Part shown: one piece after another, positions 1 through 6,331 of the stretch | Position numbering within the stretch: position 1 is the stretch's first letter | Layout of the letters: each line of letters begins with the position of its first letter | NCBI GenBank assembly: GCA_015069525.1 | Contig: SVIK01000050.1 | Span: forward strand, 1-10,721 | Length of the DNA stretch: 10,721 nt | Origin: Clostridiales bacterium | GTDB lineage: Bacteria; Bacillota; Clostridia; Christensenellales; Borkfalkiaceae | Direction: 5' to 3' | The notes under the pieces: model-generated | What the model saw: only the letters and a program-made list of their open reading frames with translations | The model's database searches: none | Told to the model about the DNA's origin: nothing | Program-made: the position numbers and the translations under genes

Positions 1-101
1 TCAGCTCTGGCGACACGCCACCGCCTAAAAAGGTTGGGAGGCGCACAACCCTATCGACGATACCGCTACATACAAGCGACAACGAAAAATAGAAAGACTT
101 G
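1..101 (-). repeat. Dispersed hairpin repeat, copy A (downstream of GDPD gene)
   Basis: Positions 1-101 are identical to 951-1051, and the copy probably continues past the left edge. In the direction of the GDPD gene (minus strand) it lies just beyond the stop codon. The best conserved core is CATACAAGCGACAACG (plus strand, 69-84). Two short stems are visible: TGGCG-ACA-CGCCA at 8-20, and a GGTTG/CAACC stem at 31-52. A separate hairpin joins the repeat to the stop codon: GGCGGAG-CTA-CTCCGCC at 104-120. Related copies lie at 851-950, 951-1051 and from about 7625. No transposase or coding content is supported. Confidence 0.9.
27..52 (-). terminator. Terminator-like hairpin inside repeat copy A
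   Basis: On the minus strand a roughly 7-bp stem, AGGGTTG pairing with CAACCTT and including one G-U pair, encloses a loop of about 9 nt and runs into TTTTT. It lies about 75 nt past the GDPD stop codon and would end that transcript. The stem is weak and the T-run short, so termination is inferred. Confidence 0.4.
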
Positions 102-103
102 GG

Positions 104-120
104 GGCGGAGCTACTCCGCC
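104..120. repeat. Hairpin GGCGGAG/CTCCGCC after GDPD stop codon
   Basis: A perfect 7-bp inverted repeat with a CTA loop lies 4 nt beyond the GDPD stop codon. In the other copies of the repeat a different hairpin occupies the same place: GCAGGG/CCCTGC at 1055-1069 and at 7602-7616. This slot therefore keeps a stem while its sequence changes. Confidence 0.75.
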
Positions 121-124
121 TCCG

Positions 125-847
125 CTACTCTAAAATGTTGCTCGTAATAAAATCCACGCCTGCTATTTTCGCCATATTCGCGTGTTCGAGCGTGTCAAGC
201 GTCCACACGTTTACCTTTAACCCATGCGCGTGCAATTTCTGCACTTTTTCGGGGGTAATGCAATATCCGCAAAGGTCGGCGTCCATTTTATTTTCAATCA
301 TAAATTGAATTTCCTTTTCCTCGCACTCTGCAAATAAGCATTGAATATCGCTGTCGGGATACCTTTCGCGAATCGCCAAAAGATTGCCCAAATAAAAGGA
401 AATAAACGTCGTCTTTTCATACCAACCGAGCGCTTTGATAAGCTCCACCATTTCCCAAACTTTTTCCTTCGGGAAATCTCCCTTTACCTCCAATATCGAT
501 TGCTTGTCGTACTTCTTACAAATACGGATATATTCTTCAAGCGTCGGCGGAAATAAATCGGCGCGCACCTTGCTCCCGTCCGTGTCCTTAATACGGATTT
601 TTCTCAGGTCTTCCATATCCGTTTCTTCGATAATCACGTCCTCGCCCGCTACCCTTGCAAACGATTCGTCGTGCCCGATAAGGAATTTTCCGTCCTTTGT
701 TAAATGCACGTCCGTTTCAATGCCGTAATAGCTTTTCACGCCCGCCACCAAAAACGCAGGACAGGTGTTTTCCGTTTCCAGCCCCGACACCCCGCGGTGG
801 GCTATCATTTTGATATTCCCTTTGTTTTCAAATTTAATCGTATTCAT
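125..847 (-). CDS. Glycerophosphodiester phosphodiesterase (GDPD family)
   Basis: Predicted to hydrolyse glycerophosphodiesters to an alcohol and glycerol 3-phosphate, in phospholipid turnover. The 240-residue product has the GDPD signature: H17-R18-G19, ENT at 26-28, E44-x-D46, and H59-D60 after a TKDG turn. Later come LEVKG and a C-terminal VNVWTLD...GVDFITSN segment, where GDPD barrels close. No signal peptide is seen, so it is probably cytoplasmic. I chose the ATG at 847 because GGAGGGG (minus strand, 850-856) precedes it. A longer reading to 934 would run into the repeat and lacks such a site. It is last in the minus-strand series and is bracketed by identical 101-nt repeats. The substrate is not deducible, so I give no gene symbol. 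Confidence 0.92.
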   Translation of the reverse strand: MNTIKFENKGNIKMIAHRGVSGLETENTCPAFLVAGVKSYYGIETDVHLTKDGKFLIGHDESFARVAGEDVIIEETDMEDLRKIRIKDTDGSKVRADLFPPTLEEYIRICKKYDKQSILEVKGDFPKEKVWEMVELIKALGWYEKTTFISFYLGNLLAIRERYPDSDIQCLFAECEEKEIQFMIENKMDADLCGYCITPEKVQKLHAHGLKVNVWTLDTLEHANMAKIAGVDFITSNILE

Positions 848-850
848 AAC

Positions 851-950
851 CCCTCCAAAAAATTTACGATAACCTTCCCGAAAAGTTGGAATCTGTCCAC
901 CCCTATCCCCGACAACATTACATACAAGCGTCAACGAAAGATAGAAAAAT
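851..950 (-). repeat. Divergent repeat unit, tandem with copy B
   Basis: This unit abuts the one at 951-1051 and is a decayed relative of it. It shares CATACAAGCGTCAACG (921-936, one change from the core), CCCTATC before it, and an AAAAGTTGGAAT segment matching the AAAAAGGTTGGGAG of the other copies. On the minus strand it retains an imperfect GTGGA/TCCAAC stem followed by TTTT. The unit runs up to the ribosome-binding site of the GDPD gene, so it forms that gene's leader. No convincing promoter is visible within it. Confidence 0.75.
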
Positions 951-1051
951 TCAGCTCTGGCGACACGCCACCGCCTAAAAAGGTTGGGAGGCGCACAACC
1001 CTATCGACGATACCGCTACATACAAGCGACAACGAAAAATAGAAAGACTTG
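951..1051 (-). repeat. Dispersed hairpin repeat, copy B (downstream of yugP)
   Basis: Identical over 101 nt to 1-101. Between its end and the yugP stop codon lie two related hairpins, GCAGGG-GCA-CCCTGC (1055-1069) and CAGGG-CA-CCCTG (1086-1097); the second touches the stop codon. A GGTTG/CAACC stem followed by TTTTT on the minus strand (977-1002) looks like a weak intrinsic terminator for yugP. Together with 851-950 this makes two tandem units of about 100 nt filling the yugP-GDPD gap. Confidence 0.92.
977..1002 (-). terminator. Terminator-like hairpin inside repeat copy B
   Basis: Same structure as the hairpin in copy A: on the minus strand an approximately 7-bp stem, then TTTTT, about 95 nt after the yugP stop codon. 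It would separate yugP from the GDPD gene. The weak stem makes this a tentative call. Confidence 0.4.
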
Positions 1052-1097
1052 CCCGCAGGGGCACCCTGCTAGAAAAACGCGCCCACAGGGCACCCTG

Positions 1098-1832
1098 CTA
1101 ATCTCTGTCCCGTCCGCCAAAAAGCAAAAACACCCACAACGCAAACCGTAAGAAATATACGAGCGAGGTAAGCAAAGACGCCACGTACGTCATTGCCGCC
1201 GCCGAAAGCATTTTTTCCGCGTGAGGCAATTCCTCTTCCGTTAAAATCCCCTCCGCCACGAGCATTTGCTTTGCCCGACGGCTCGCGTTCAGTTCCACGG
1301 GCAGGGTGACGAGCATAAACACCGTCGAGCCCCCGTACAAAATCACGCCCGCCATAGCGAGCCAAAATCCCAAATCGGAATTTTGCGTACCCGACACGAA
1401 TACGTCCAAAATAAGCCCCACCAACACGAGTGGCAACGCCAAATAGCTCCCGATATTGACAACGGGAACGAGCACCGTACGCAATTTATACGGCACGTAC
1501 CCCTTTTTCTTTTGCATAACGTGTCCTATCTCGTGCGCAGCCACGGCAACCGCCGCCACCGAATCGTTCCCATACACGCTCTCGGATAAGTTCACGATTT
1601 TCTTTTTAGGGTGGTAATGGTCGGAAAGCTCCCCACGCACTCTGCCGACGGAGATATCTTTAACGCCGTTGCTTTTAAGCAACCGCACCGCCGTATCGTA
1701 GCCCGTCATGTGCGAACGCGTCCCCATTTTTCTATACGAATTATAGGTGCTATGCACCCGAACGCTCGCCCAACCTGAAAAGATTGCGCACAATATCAAT
1801 AGCCCGAAAAAATACCAATAATATCCAAACAT
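1098..1832 (-). CDS. yugP: Zinc-dependent membrane metallopeptidase, YugP family
   Basis: A 244-residue membrane protein of the YugP/Zn_peptidase_2 family, whose physiological substrate is not established. An N-terminal hydrophobic segment (about 3-24) is followed by a soluble part with DHYHP (71-75) and the zinc-binding HEIGH motif (100-104). Hydrophobic segments lie at about 118-146 and 157-178. The family motif LPVELNASRRA spans 177-187, where E180 is the likely third zinc ligand, and one or two more membrane segments lie near the C-terminus. The ATG is preceded by AGGAG (minus strand, 1838-1842). A TATAAT box lies on the minus strand at 1858-1863, but I see no good -35 element, so co-transcription with rsmI, 61 nt upstream, is also possible. 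Repeat hairpins begin right at its stop codon. Confidence 0.93.
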   Translation of the reverse strand: MFGYYWYFFGLLILCAIFSGWASVRVHSTYNSYRKMGTRSHMTGYDTAVRLLKSNGVKDISVGRVRGELSDHYHPKKKIVNLSESVYGNDSVAAVAVAAHEIGHVMQKKKGYVPYKLRTVLVPVVNIGSYLALPLVLVGLILDVFVSGTQNSDLGFWLAMAGVILYGGSTVFMLVTLPVELNASRRAKQMLVAEGILTEEELPHAEKMLSAAAMTYVASLLTSLVYFLRFALWVFLLFGGRDRD

Positions 1833-1893
1833 ATTTTTCTCCTATGGTTATACTTCTATTATAGTATTTGTACCCACGCGTAAGTTATTCCAA

Positions 1894-2697
1894 TCATAAA
1901 TCGATAGAAAAGGGATACAACGCCGATTTGGACACTCCCCTATCCTTCGCCACGCGTTTGAGCGCTTCTTTCTTATCCAAGCCCGCCAACATGTAATGGC
2001 GAATATGCTCCGTTTCCGAGAGCGCGTTTAACGGGCTCTCCCCCGCCTTTGCGCCTTCTACAAGGAGCACGTATTCCCCACGCTTCTCCCCTTGTAAGCC
2101 CTCTTGCAAGGTAAAATTTTTCGCCTCTTCGTGGATTTTCGTAATCTCCCTCACGGCGCACGCATTTCTCTCCCCAAACACCTCGTACATCACCGCCAAG
2201 TCCTTATCCACGTCTTGGGGCGCGCTGTGGAAAATGAGCGTACACTCGCATTGCTTATACTTTTCAAGGAGCGCGATTTTCTCGCTCCTTTTTTCAGGCA
2301 AAAAGCCGATAAACGCGAACCTATCGGCAGGGAGCGCCGATAAAACGAGCCCCGCAACGAACGCGCACGCGCCAGGGATAAGGGTATACGGTTCGCCCGC
2401 CTCGCGCAGGATTTTGCACACGGTATTGCCAGGGTCGGACACGACGGGCGTGCCAGCGTCGGACACGACCACGACGTTTTCTCCACGGCGGGAGGCTTCG
2501 AGGATTTTTTCTCCCGCTTCCCTTTCGTTAAATTTATGACACGCGTATAACGGTTTTTTTATCTCGTACGCGTTCAAAAGCTTTATGGTATGCCGAGTAT
2601 CCTCACAAAAGATACAATCGGCGTTTTTTAACGTTTCCAACGCCCGCAAGGTGATGTCCTTTAAATTCCCTATTGGCGTCGCTACAAAACTGACCAT
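1894..2697 (-). CDS. rsmI: 16S rRNA (cytidine(1402)-2'-O)-methyltransferase RsmI
   Basis: SAM-dependent ribose methylation of C1402 in the decoding centre of 16S rRNA. The 267-residue length suits the family. Motifs in order: TPIGNLKDITLRAL (7-20), CEDTR (31-35), VSDAGTPVVSDPG (78-90), IPGACAFVAGL (107-117) and FIGFLPEKR (129-137). The usual YESPHR-like segment is altered here to a FHSAPQDV version. A C-terminal helical domain follows (about 220-267). GGAG lies about 8 nt before the ATG. A possible promoter on the minus strand is TTGACG (2742-2747) with TAAATA (2719-2724) at 17-nt spacing, but its -10 is poor. It follows trmN6 across a 231-nt palindrome-rich gap. The pairing of this gene with a TrmN6/YabB-type methyltransferase recalls the yabB-yazA-yabC region of Bacillus subtilis. 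Confidence 0.96.
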   Translation of the reverse strand: MVSFVATPIGNLKDITLRALETLKNADCIFCEDTRHTIKLLNAYEIKKPLYACHKFNEREAGEKILEASRRGENVVVVSDAGTPVVSDPGNTVCKILREAGEPYTLIPGACAFVAGLVLSALPADRFAFIGFLPEKRSEKIALLEKYKQCECTLIFHSAPQDVDKDLAVMYEVFGERNACAVREITKIHEEAKNFTLQEGLQGEKRGEYVLLVEGAKAGESPLNALSETEHIRHYMLAGLDKKEALKRVAKDRGVSKSALYPFSIDL

Positions 2698-2756
2698 TGT
2701 GTTTCTCCAAAATATATTTATTTAAGTGCATTTTTAGCTGTCGTCAAAGTGCCGTT

Positions 2757-2771
2757 GCAACCAAAGGTTGC
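2757..2771. repeat. Short hairpin GCAACC-AAA-GGTTGC
   Basis: A 6-bp perfect inverted repeat with a 3-nt loop, in the trmN6-rsmI gap upstream of rsmI. No T-run follows on either strand, so it is not an evident terminator. It may be an outlying part of the palindrome array at 2831-2931. Confidence 0.6.
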
Positions 2772-2830
2772 CGTGCAGTTTTTTCGGCGTTGCCCAAAAC
2801 GTTGTGGTAGTTATAAATATTTGCATTTTC

Positions 2831-2931
2831 TTTTTGTCCGTTCACGGACAAAAAACTTCATTTTCCGCCCCGCGGAAAACTTCACTTATCGTTAGATAAA
2901 CTTCACTTTTACGCACAGCGTAAAAACTTCA
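2831..2931 (-). repeat. Array of four palindromes punctuated by ACTTCA
   Basis: Four perfect palindromes of different sequence occur in a row. They are TTTTTGTCCG/CGGACAAAAA (2831-2854), TTTTCCGC/GCGGAAAA (2861-2879), TTATC/GATAA (2886-2899) and TTTTACGC/GCGTAAAA (2907-2925). Each is followed by ACTTCA (2855-2860, 2879-2884, 2900-2905, 2926-2931). On the transcribed minus strand this reads TGAAGT-hairpin-TGAAGT-hairpin. The TGA of the first unit is the stop codon of trmN6. Loops are 3-4 nt. No T-runs typical of terminators follow, apart from the T-rich stems themselves. The function is unknown. Transcript 3'-end protection, attenuation or a repeat of mobile origin are all possible. Confidence 0.85.
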
Positions 2932-3624
2932 CCTTTTATTGACTATCGTGGGCAAGATATCGCAAGCGGGTTTTCCGCCCTTTACCCCTTCCACCATGAC
3001 AAGATACGGTTTCGCCCCGTCCCTGCCCGCTACAAATTGGATTTTCTTTATCTCAATATGGACGCTTTTCAGCGTATAGCACACCTCCGCAAGTCTATCC
3101 GCGCGGTGGAGCATCGCTATCCGTCCGCCGTATTTCAAGGCAAACGACGCCGATTGCGCAATTTCCTCCAACGTGAGCGTAATTTCTTTACGGCAAATGG
3201 CTTTCTCGTACGTTTCGTTGTCAAACCCGCCCTTTTCGTAGGGGGGATTGCATAAAACGAGCGAGAATTTTTCACGGTATTTTTCCTCTATCTCTTGCAA
3301 TCTACCGCACGCAAAAGAGAAATTGTCAAACCCGTTATATACCGCCGTCTTTTTCGCGAGCGATAAAAGGCTTTCTTGCAGTTCGAAAAGCGTGAATTGT
3401 AGCCGTGCTTTTTCATGACGGTTGAGCGCGTAAAAATGGAAAGCGACAATCCCGCTTCCCGCACAAAAATCGGCTACGTTATCCCCGTTTTTCGCTTTGG
3501 CGAACTTGGATAAGAGTACGGAATCGGACGTGAAACGGTACAAGTTCTTGTCTTGCACGATTTTCAGCCCGTCCAACTGCATGTCTTCCAATACTTCGCT
3601 CTCTTTCAGCTCTATCCGCTCCAT
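2929..3624 (-). CDS. trmN6: tRNA1(Val) (adenine(37)-N6)-methyltransferase-like protein (YabB/TrmN6)
   Basis: A Rossmann-fold SAM-dependent methyltransferase of the TrmN6/YabB type, expected to make N6-methyladenosine in tRNA. The 231-residue product opens with the family's DGLKIVQDKNLYRFTSDSVLLSKFA region (18-42). Motif I follows as DFCAGSGIV (52-60), an acidic SAM-ribose position as FELQ (80-83), and the N6-adenine catalytic NPPY at 126-129. I chose the ATG at 3624 because AAGGAG stands 6 nt before it and a sigma-A promoter lies just upstream. An in-frame ATG at 3735 lies beyond that promoter. Its TGA stop is the first ACTTCA (TGAAGT) unit of the palindrome array. The assignment to the family is firm; the exact tRNA target is inferred. 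Confidence 0.93.
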   Translation of the reverse strand: MERIELKESEVLEDMQLDGLKIVQDKNLYRFTSDSVLLSKFAKAKNGDNVADFCAGSGIVAFHFYALNRHEKARLQFTLFELQESLLSLAKKTAVYNGFDNFSFACGRLQEIEEKYREKFSLVLCNPPYEKGGFDNETYEKAICRKEITLTLEEIAQSASFALKYGGRIAMLHRADRLAEVCYTLKSVHIEIKKIQFVAGRDGAKPYLVMVEGVKGGKPACDILPTIVNKR

Positions 3625-3645
3625 AGCACGCTCCTTATCTCTTTC

Positions 3646-3674
3646 AGTATAACAACTTGCACGGAAAAAGTCAA
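3646..3674 (-). promoter_or_regulatory. Sigma-A promoter of trmN6
   Basis: On the minus strand TTGACT (3669-3674) and TATACT (3646-3651) are separated by exactly 17 nt, and TG precedes the -10 as an extended -10. Transcription would start near 3639, about 15 nt before the trmN6 start codon. It points away from gerAA in the 93-nt divergent gap. Confidence 0.8.
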
Positions 3675-3717
3675 TAGAATAGGGATATTTCTTCCTTGAA
3701 AAACGCATACTCCCATT

Positions 3718-5202
3718 GTGAATACAAAAACGCAAACGCTGAAAAACGCGTTAAATACCAACCTAAAAAGGATAAAAGAACTGCTCCCCTCCGAGGACGT
3801 TTTGACGTACGTTTTCCAAACGGCGGACAACGTCGATTGCGCCCTCGTGTATGCGGACGGTATCGTCAATAAGGAGCTGTTGGGCGCACTTATCGCGCGC
3901 CCCCTTTCCGCCCTGTCTTTACACCCGTTAAAAACGGAAACCGAGCGGATATCGGCGGTGGAAAAGACGGTGCGCTTTCCCGAACTGAAACGCAAAGAAA
4001 AGATAGAGGACGCCGTAAAGGAAATTTTGGACGGGAATACTTTGCTCCTTGTCGACGGGCTTGCCGTAGGGTTTATTTTAGGAGCGAAGCTTTTGCCCAC
4101 GCGCGCCGTTATCGAACCACCCACCGACGTCACCGTAAAAGGACCGAGAGAGGGCTTTATCGAGGACGTAAAGACGAATATGTCCCTCGTTAGAAAACGC
4201 TTAAAAAGCCCCGATTTACGCTTTGAAACGCTGAAAGCGGGAAAACGTTCGGACACGGCGATTACCCTTTGCTATTTACACGGCACGGTGCAGAACGACG
4301 TACTTGTGCAAGTTAGACGGAAAATTGGAGAAATCAATATTGATATTCTGCCCGATTCCTCGTACGTTTCCGCCTTTCTCGCTCCCCGTCCAAACTCCGT
4401 TTTCCGCTGTATCGGTACGACGGAAAAACCCGACGTTTTTACGGCTAAAATAGCGGAAGGTCGGGTGGGAATTTTGGTAGACGGCTCTCCCATAGCCCTC
4501 ACCGTTCCGTACGTTTTAACGGAGGACTTTCAATCGAGCGAGGATTATTTCATCTCCCCCTTTCTTGCCACGATTTTTCGAACGCTCCGTTTTTTGGCGC
4601 TGTTTATCGCTATCTTACTGCCTGCCTTTTACGTGTCGGTGCAGACGTTCAAAATGCAACTCGTCCCCCTTGGCTTGATGCTGACGATTGCAAGTAGCGT
4701 ACAAGAACTCCCTCTCTCCCCCGCCTTGGAAATGTTCGTCGTGCTGTTTTTATTGGAAGCGCTAAAAGAAGCGAGTATCCGTATGCCCAAATACGTGGGT
4801 ATGTCGTTATCCGTCGTGGGAGCGCTCGTGCTAGGGGAAACGGCGGTGAGCGCAGGGTTTTTATCCACGCCCGCCATTATTATCGTTGCATTTTCGGGGA
4901 TAAGCCTATACACCGTGCCCGATTTCGTGGAAACGGGCAGTATTTTACGTTGGCTGTTTTTAATCGTTTCGGGCTGTTTAGGGCCGTTCGGTATCGTGCT
5001 TTTATCCGCGTTTTTGTTCGTCTATCTTTTGACGAGCGACGCGTTCGGCATGCCCTTGCTTGCTCCCTTTTCCCCCTTATCTAGGCACGATTTGCGCGAT
5101 ACCGTCGTGAAATACGGGCTGTTCGCCTTGCACAAACGCCCGCGCATTTTCCGTTCCCCCAACCAAACCCGACTGCGCAAAAAAGGAGAAACTGATGAAT
5201 AA
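3718..5202 (+). CDS. gerAA: Spore germination receptor subunit A (GerA family)
   Basis: The A subunit of an inner-membrane nutrient germinant receptor of the spore. The 494-residue product has a large cytoplasmic N-terminal region (about 1-280) with the family block KGPREGFIEDVKTN (141-154), then TEKPDV (235-240) and VDGSPIAL (254-261). Five or so membrane segments span about 290-445, including the conserved ETAV...STPAIIIVAFSGIS stretch (374-396). The start is uncertain. GTG at 3718 is the only sensible start before the conserved NLKRIK region because an in-frame TGA lies at 3697, yet no SD sequence precedes it. TTG at about 3809 has GAGG before it but would remove conserved sequence. It overlaps gerAB by 8 nt. 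Recent structural work places the GerA complex as a ligand-gated ion channel; that is family knowledge, not visible here. Confidence 0.95.
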   Translation: MNTKTQTLKNALNTNLKRIKELLPSEDVLTYVFQTADNVDCALVYADGIVNKELLGALIARPLSALSLHPLKTETERISAVEKTVRFPELKRKEKIEDAVKEILDGNTLLLVDGLAVGFILGAKLLPTRAVIEPPTDVTVKGPREGFIEDVKTNMSLVRKRLKSPDLRFETLKAGKRSDTAITLCYLHGTVQNDVLVQVRRKIGEINIDILPDSSYVSAFLAPRPNSVFRCIGTTEKPDVFTAKIAEGRVGILVDGSPIALTVPYVLTEDFQSSEDYFISPFLATIFRTLRFLALFIAILLPAFYVSVQTFKMQLVPLGLMLTIASSVQELPLSPALEMFVVLFLLEALKEASIRMPKYVGMSLSVVGALVLGETAVSAGFLSTPAIIIVAFSGISLYTVPDFVETGSILRWLFLIVSGCLGPFGIVLLSAFLFVYLLTSDAFGMPLLAPFSPLSRHDLRDTVVKYGLFALHKRPRIFRSPNQTRLRKKGETDE

Positions 5203-6331
5203 GCTTTTGCATAACGACAGCGTAAACGCAAGACAAGTGGCTTTTTTCGCCTCTTTCGTCTTGCCCGTTTATAAACTTTTAGAGCTCCCCTCCCTTCTCG
5301 CTCGATTTGCCAAGGGAGATTTGCTCTTGCCCGCAATTTTGCAGTTTTTAACGCAATTCGGCGTGCTAATCGCCCTCCTTTTTCTCCTTTCCCGTTCGAA
5401 AAAAACGCTTTTTCAACGCTTGGAAGAAGCGATAGGGAAATGGACGAAACTCGTCTACGGCGTGTACGCGCTCGTCTTTCTCTTTTTCGCCGTACTGCCC
5501 TTGCTCGATTTAGAAAAATTCGTATACGCGGTATTCTACGACACCTCACCCACCCTCTTTTCGTTTAGCGCCTTTTTCATCCTCTCCGCGTATCTTTGCA
5601 TGAAAGGGGTAAAGGCGGTGGGCAGAATTGGGGATTTGAGCTTGTTTTTATTTCCCCTTTCCTTTCTCGCCCTTATCGTTATGTCCCTCGTGGAAGCGGA
5701 CGTGAGCAATCTTTTGCCCTTTTTTGAACGCTCCTTTCAAGAAACGCTAAAAGGATATACCTATTCCACTACGCATTTTGCGGATATCCTTCTTTTGTTG
5801 CCCTTGCTTGGCAACGTCCGTTATGAAAAGGGAGACGGAGTGAAAATTGGCATAGGGTATATCGTAGGCGCGCTGTTTACCCTGCTTTTCCTCGCCGTGT
5901 TTTACGGAGTGTATTCCACGATAGCCTTACGGGAGCATTACGCCTTTGCCAAAATCGCGCAATACTTCCCCGTCCTTGCCGTCGTGGGCAGGATTGACCT
6001 CGTTTTCGTGTACCTGCTTTGCCTCGTCTTATTCTTCTACACCGCAATCCCCTTGCGCAACGCCGTTGGCTGTATCGCAAAAACGTGCAATTTGCAAGGT
6101 AGAACGTTGCTCTCTTTCCTTATCAATCTTTCCGCGTTTTTATTCGTGCTCTTTTGCAATAAATATTACGATTCTATCTACGCCTTTTACGGCAACTACG
6201 CCTATCCCGTCTTTTGGGTTTTCTCCGTTTTGCTCCCCTTAGCGCTATTGTTCTTGCGCGGAGATAGCACGGAGAAACAGAGCAAAGACGCCCGACGTAG
6301 GCGCAACGGTAAGGAGAACGAATATGCGTAA
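5195..6331 (+). CDS. gerAB: Spore germination receptor subunit B (GerAB permease)
   Basis: The ligand-binding, amino-acid-permease-like subunit of the germinant receptor (APC superfamily), located in the spore inner membrane. The 378-residue product is hydrophobic throughout, consistent with about ten membrane helices. Family marks are the N-terminal ARQVAFFASF segment, GRIGDL after helix 4, and AKIAQYFPVLAVVGRIDLVFVY near two thirds, where GerAB proteins carry a conserved RxD-type motif. The ATG has AAAGGAGA upstream and overlaps the gerAA stop; its own stop overlaps the gerAC start by 8 nt, so the three genes are translationally coupled. The germinant cannot be read from the sequence, which is rather divergent from the well-known GerAB proteins. 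Confidence 0.92.
   Translation: MNKLLHNDSVNARQVAFFASFVLPVYKLLELPSLLARFAKGDLLLPAILQFLTQFGVLIALLFLLSRSKKTLFQRLEEAIGKWTKLVYGVYALVFLFFAVLPLLDLEKFVYAVFYDTSPTLFSFSAFFILSAYLCMKGVKAVGRIGDLSLFLFPLSFLALIVMSLVEADVSNLLPFFERSFQETLKGYTYSTTHFADILLLLPLLGNVRYEKGDGVKIGIGYIVGALFTLLFLAVFYGVYSTIALREHYAFAKIAQYFPVLAVVGRIDLVFVYLLCLVLFFYTAIPLRNAVGCIAKTCNLQGRTLLSFLINLSAFLFVLFCNKYYDSIYAFYGNYAYPVFWVFSVLLPLALLFLRGDSTEKQSKDARRRRNGKENEYA

Noticed and set aside
848..934. N-terminal extension of the GDPD protein
   Set aside because: The extension is encoded by the repeat unit and lacks homology to GDPD; a strong SD sits right before the internal ATG at 847.
704..1042. Plus-strand open frames running through the repeats (also 99-308)
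   Set aside because: They lie antisense to the GDPD gene and cross the repeats, have no SD, and their translations are shadows of the repeat DNA and of the gene's other strand.
1..1051. Insertion sequence or composite transposon around the GDPD gene
   Set aside because: There is no transposase or terminal inverted repeat, and I see no target-site duplication; the flanks are short hairpin repeats only.
2831..2931. CRISPR-like array
   Set aside because: The recurring ACTTCA word is only 6 nt, the parts between are palindromes rather than unique spacers, and no cas gene is near.
3683..3712. Sigma-G promoter for the gerA operon (GGATA, 18 nt, CATACTC)
   Set aside because: Each box has a mismatch and the transcript would begin at the gerAA start codon; kept only as a remark, not as a feature.
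3625..3735. N-terminal extension of TrmN6
   Set aside because: It would be read through the trmN6 promoter; the ATG at 3624 has a proper SD and begins just before the conserved region.
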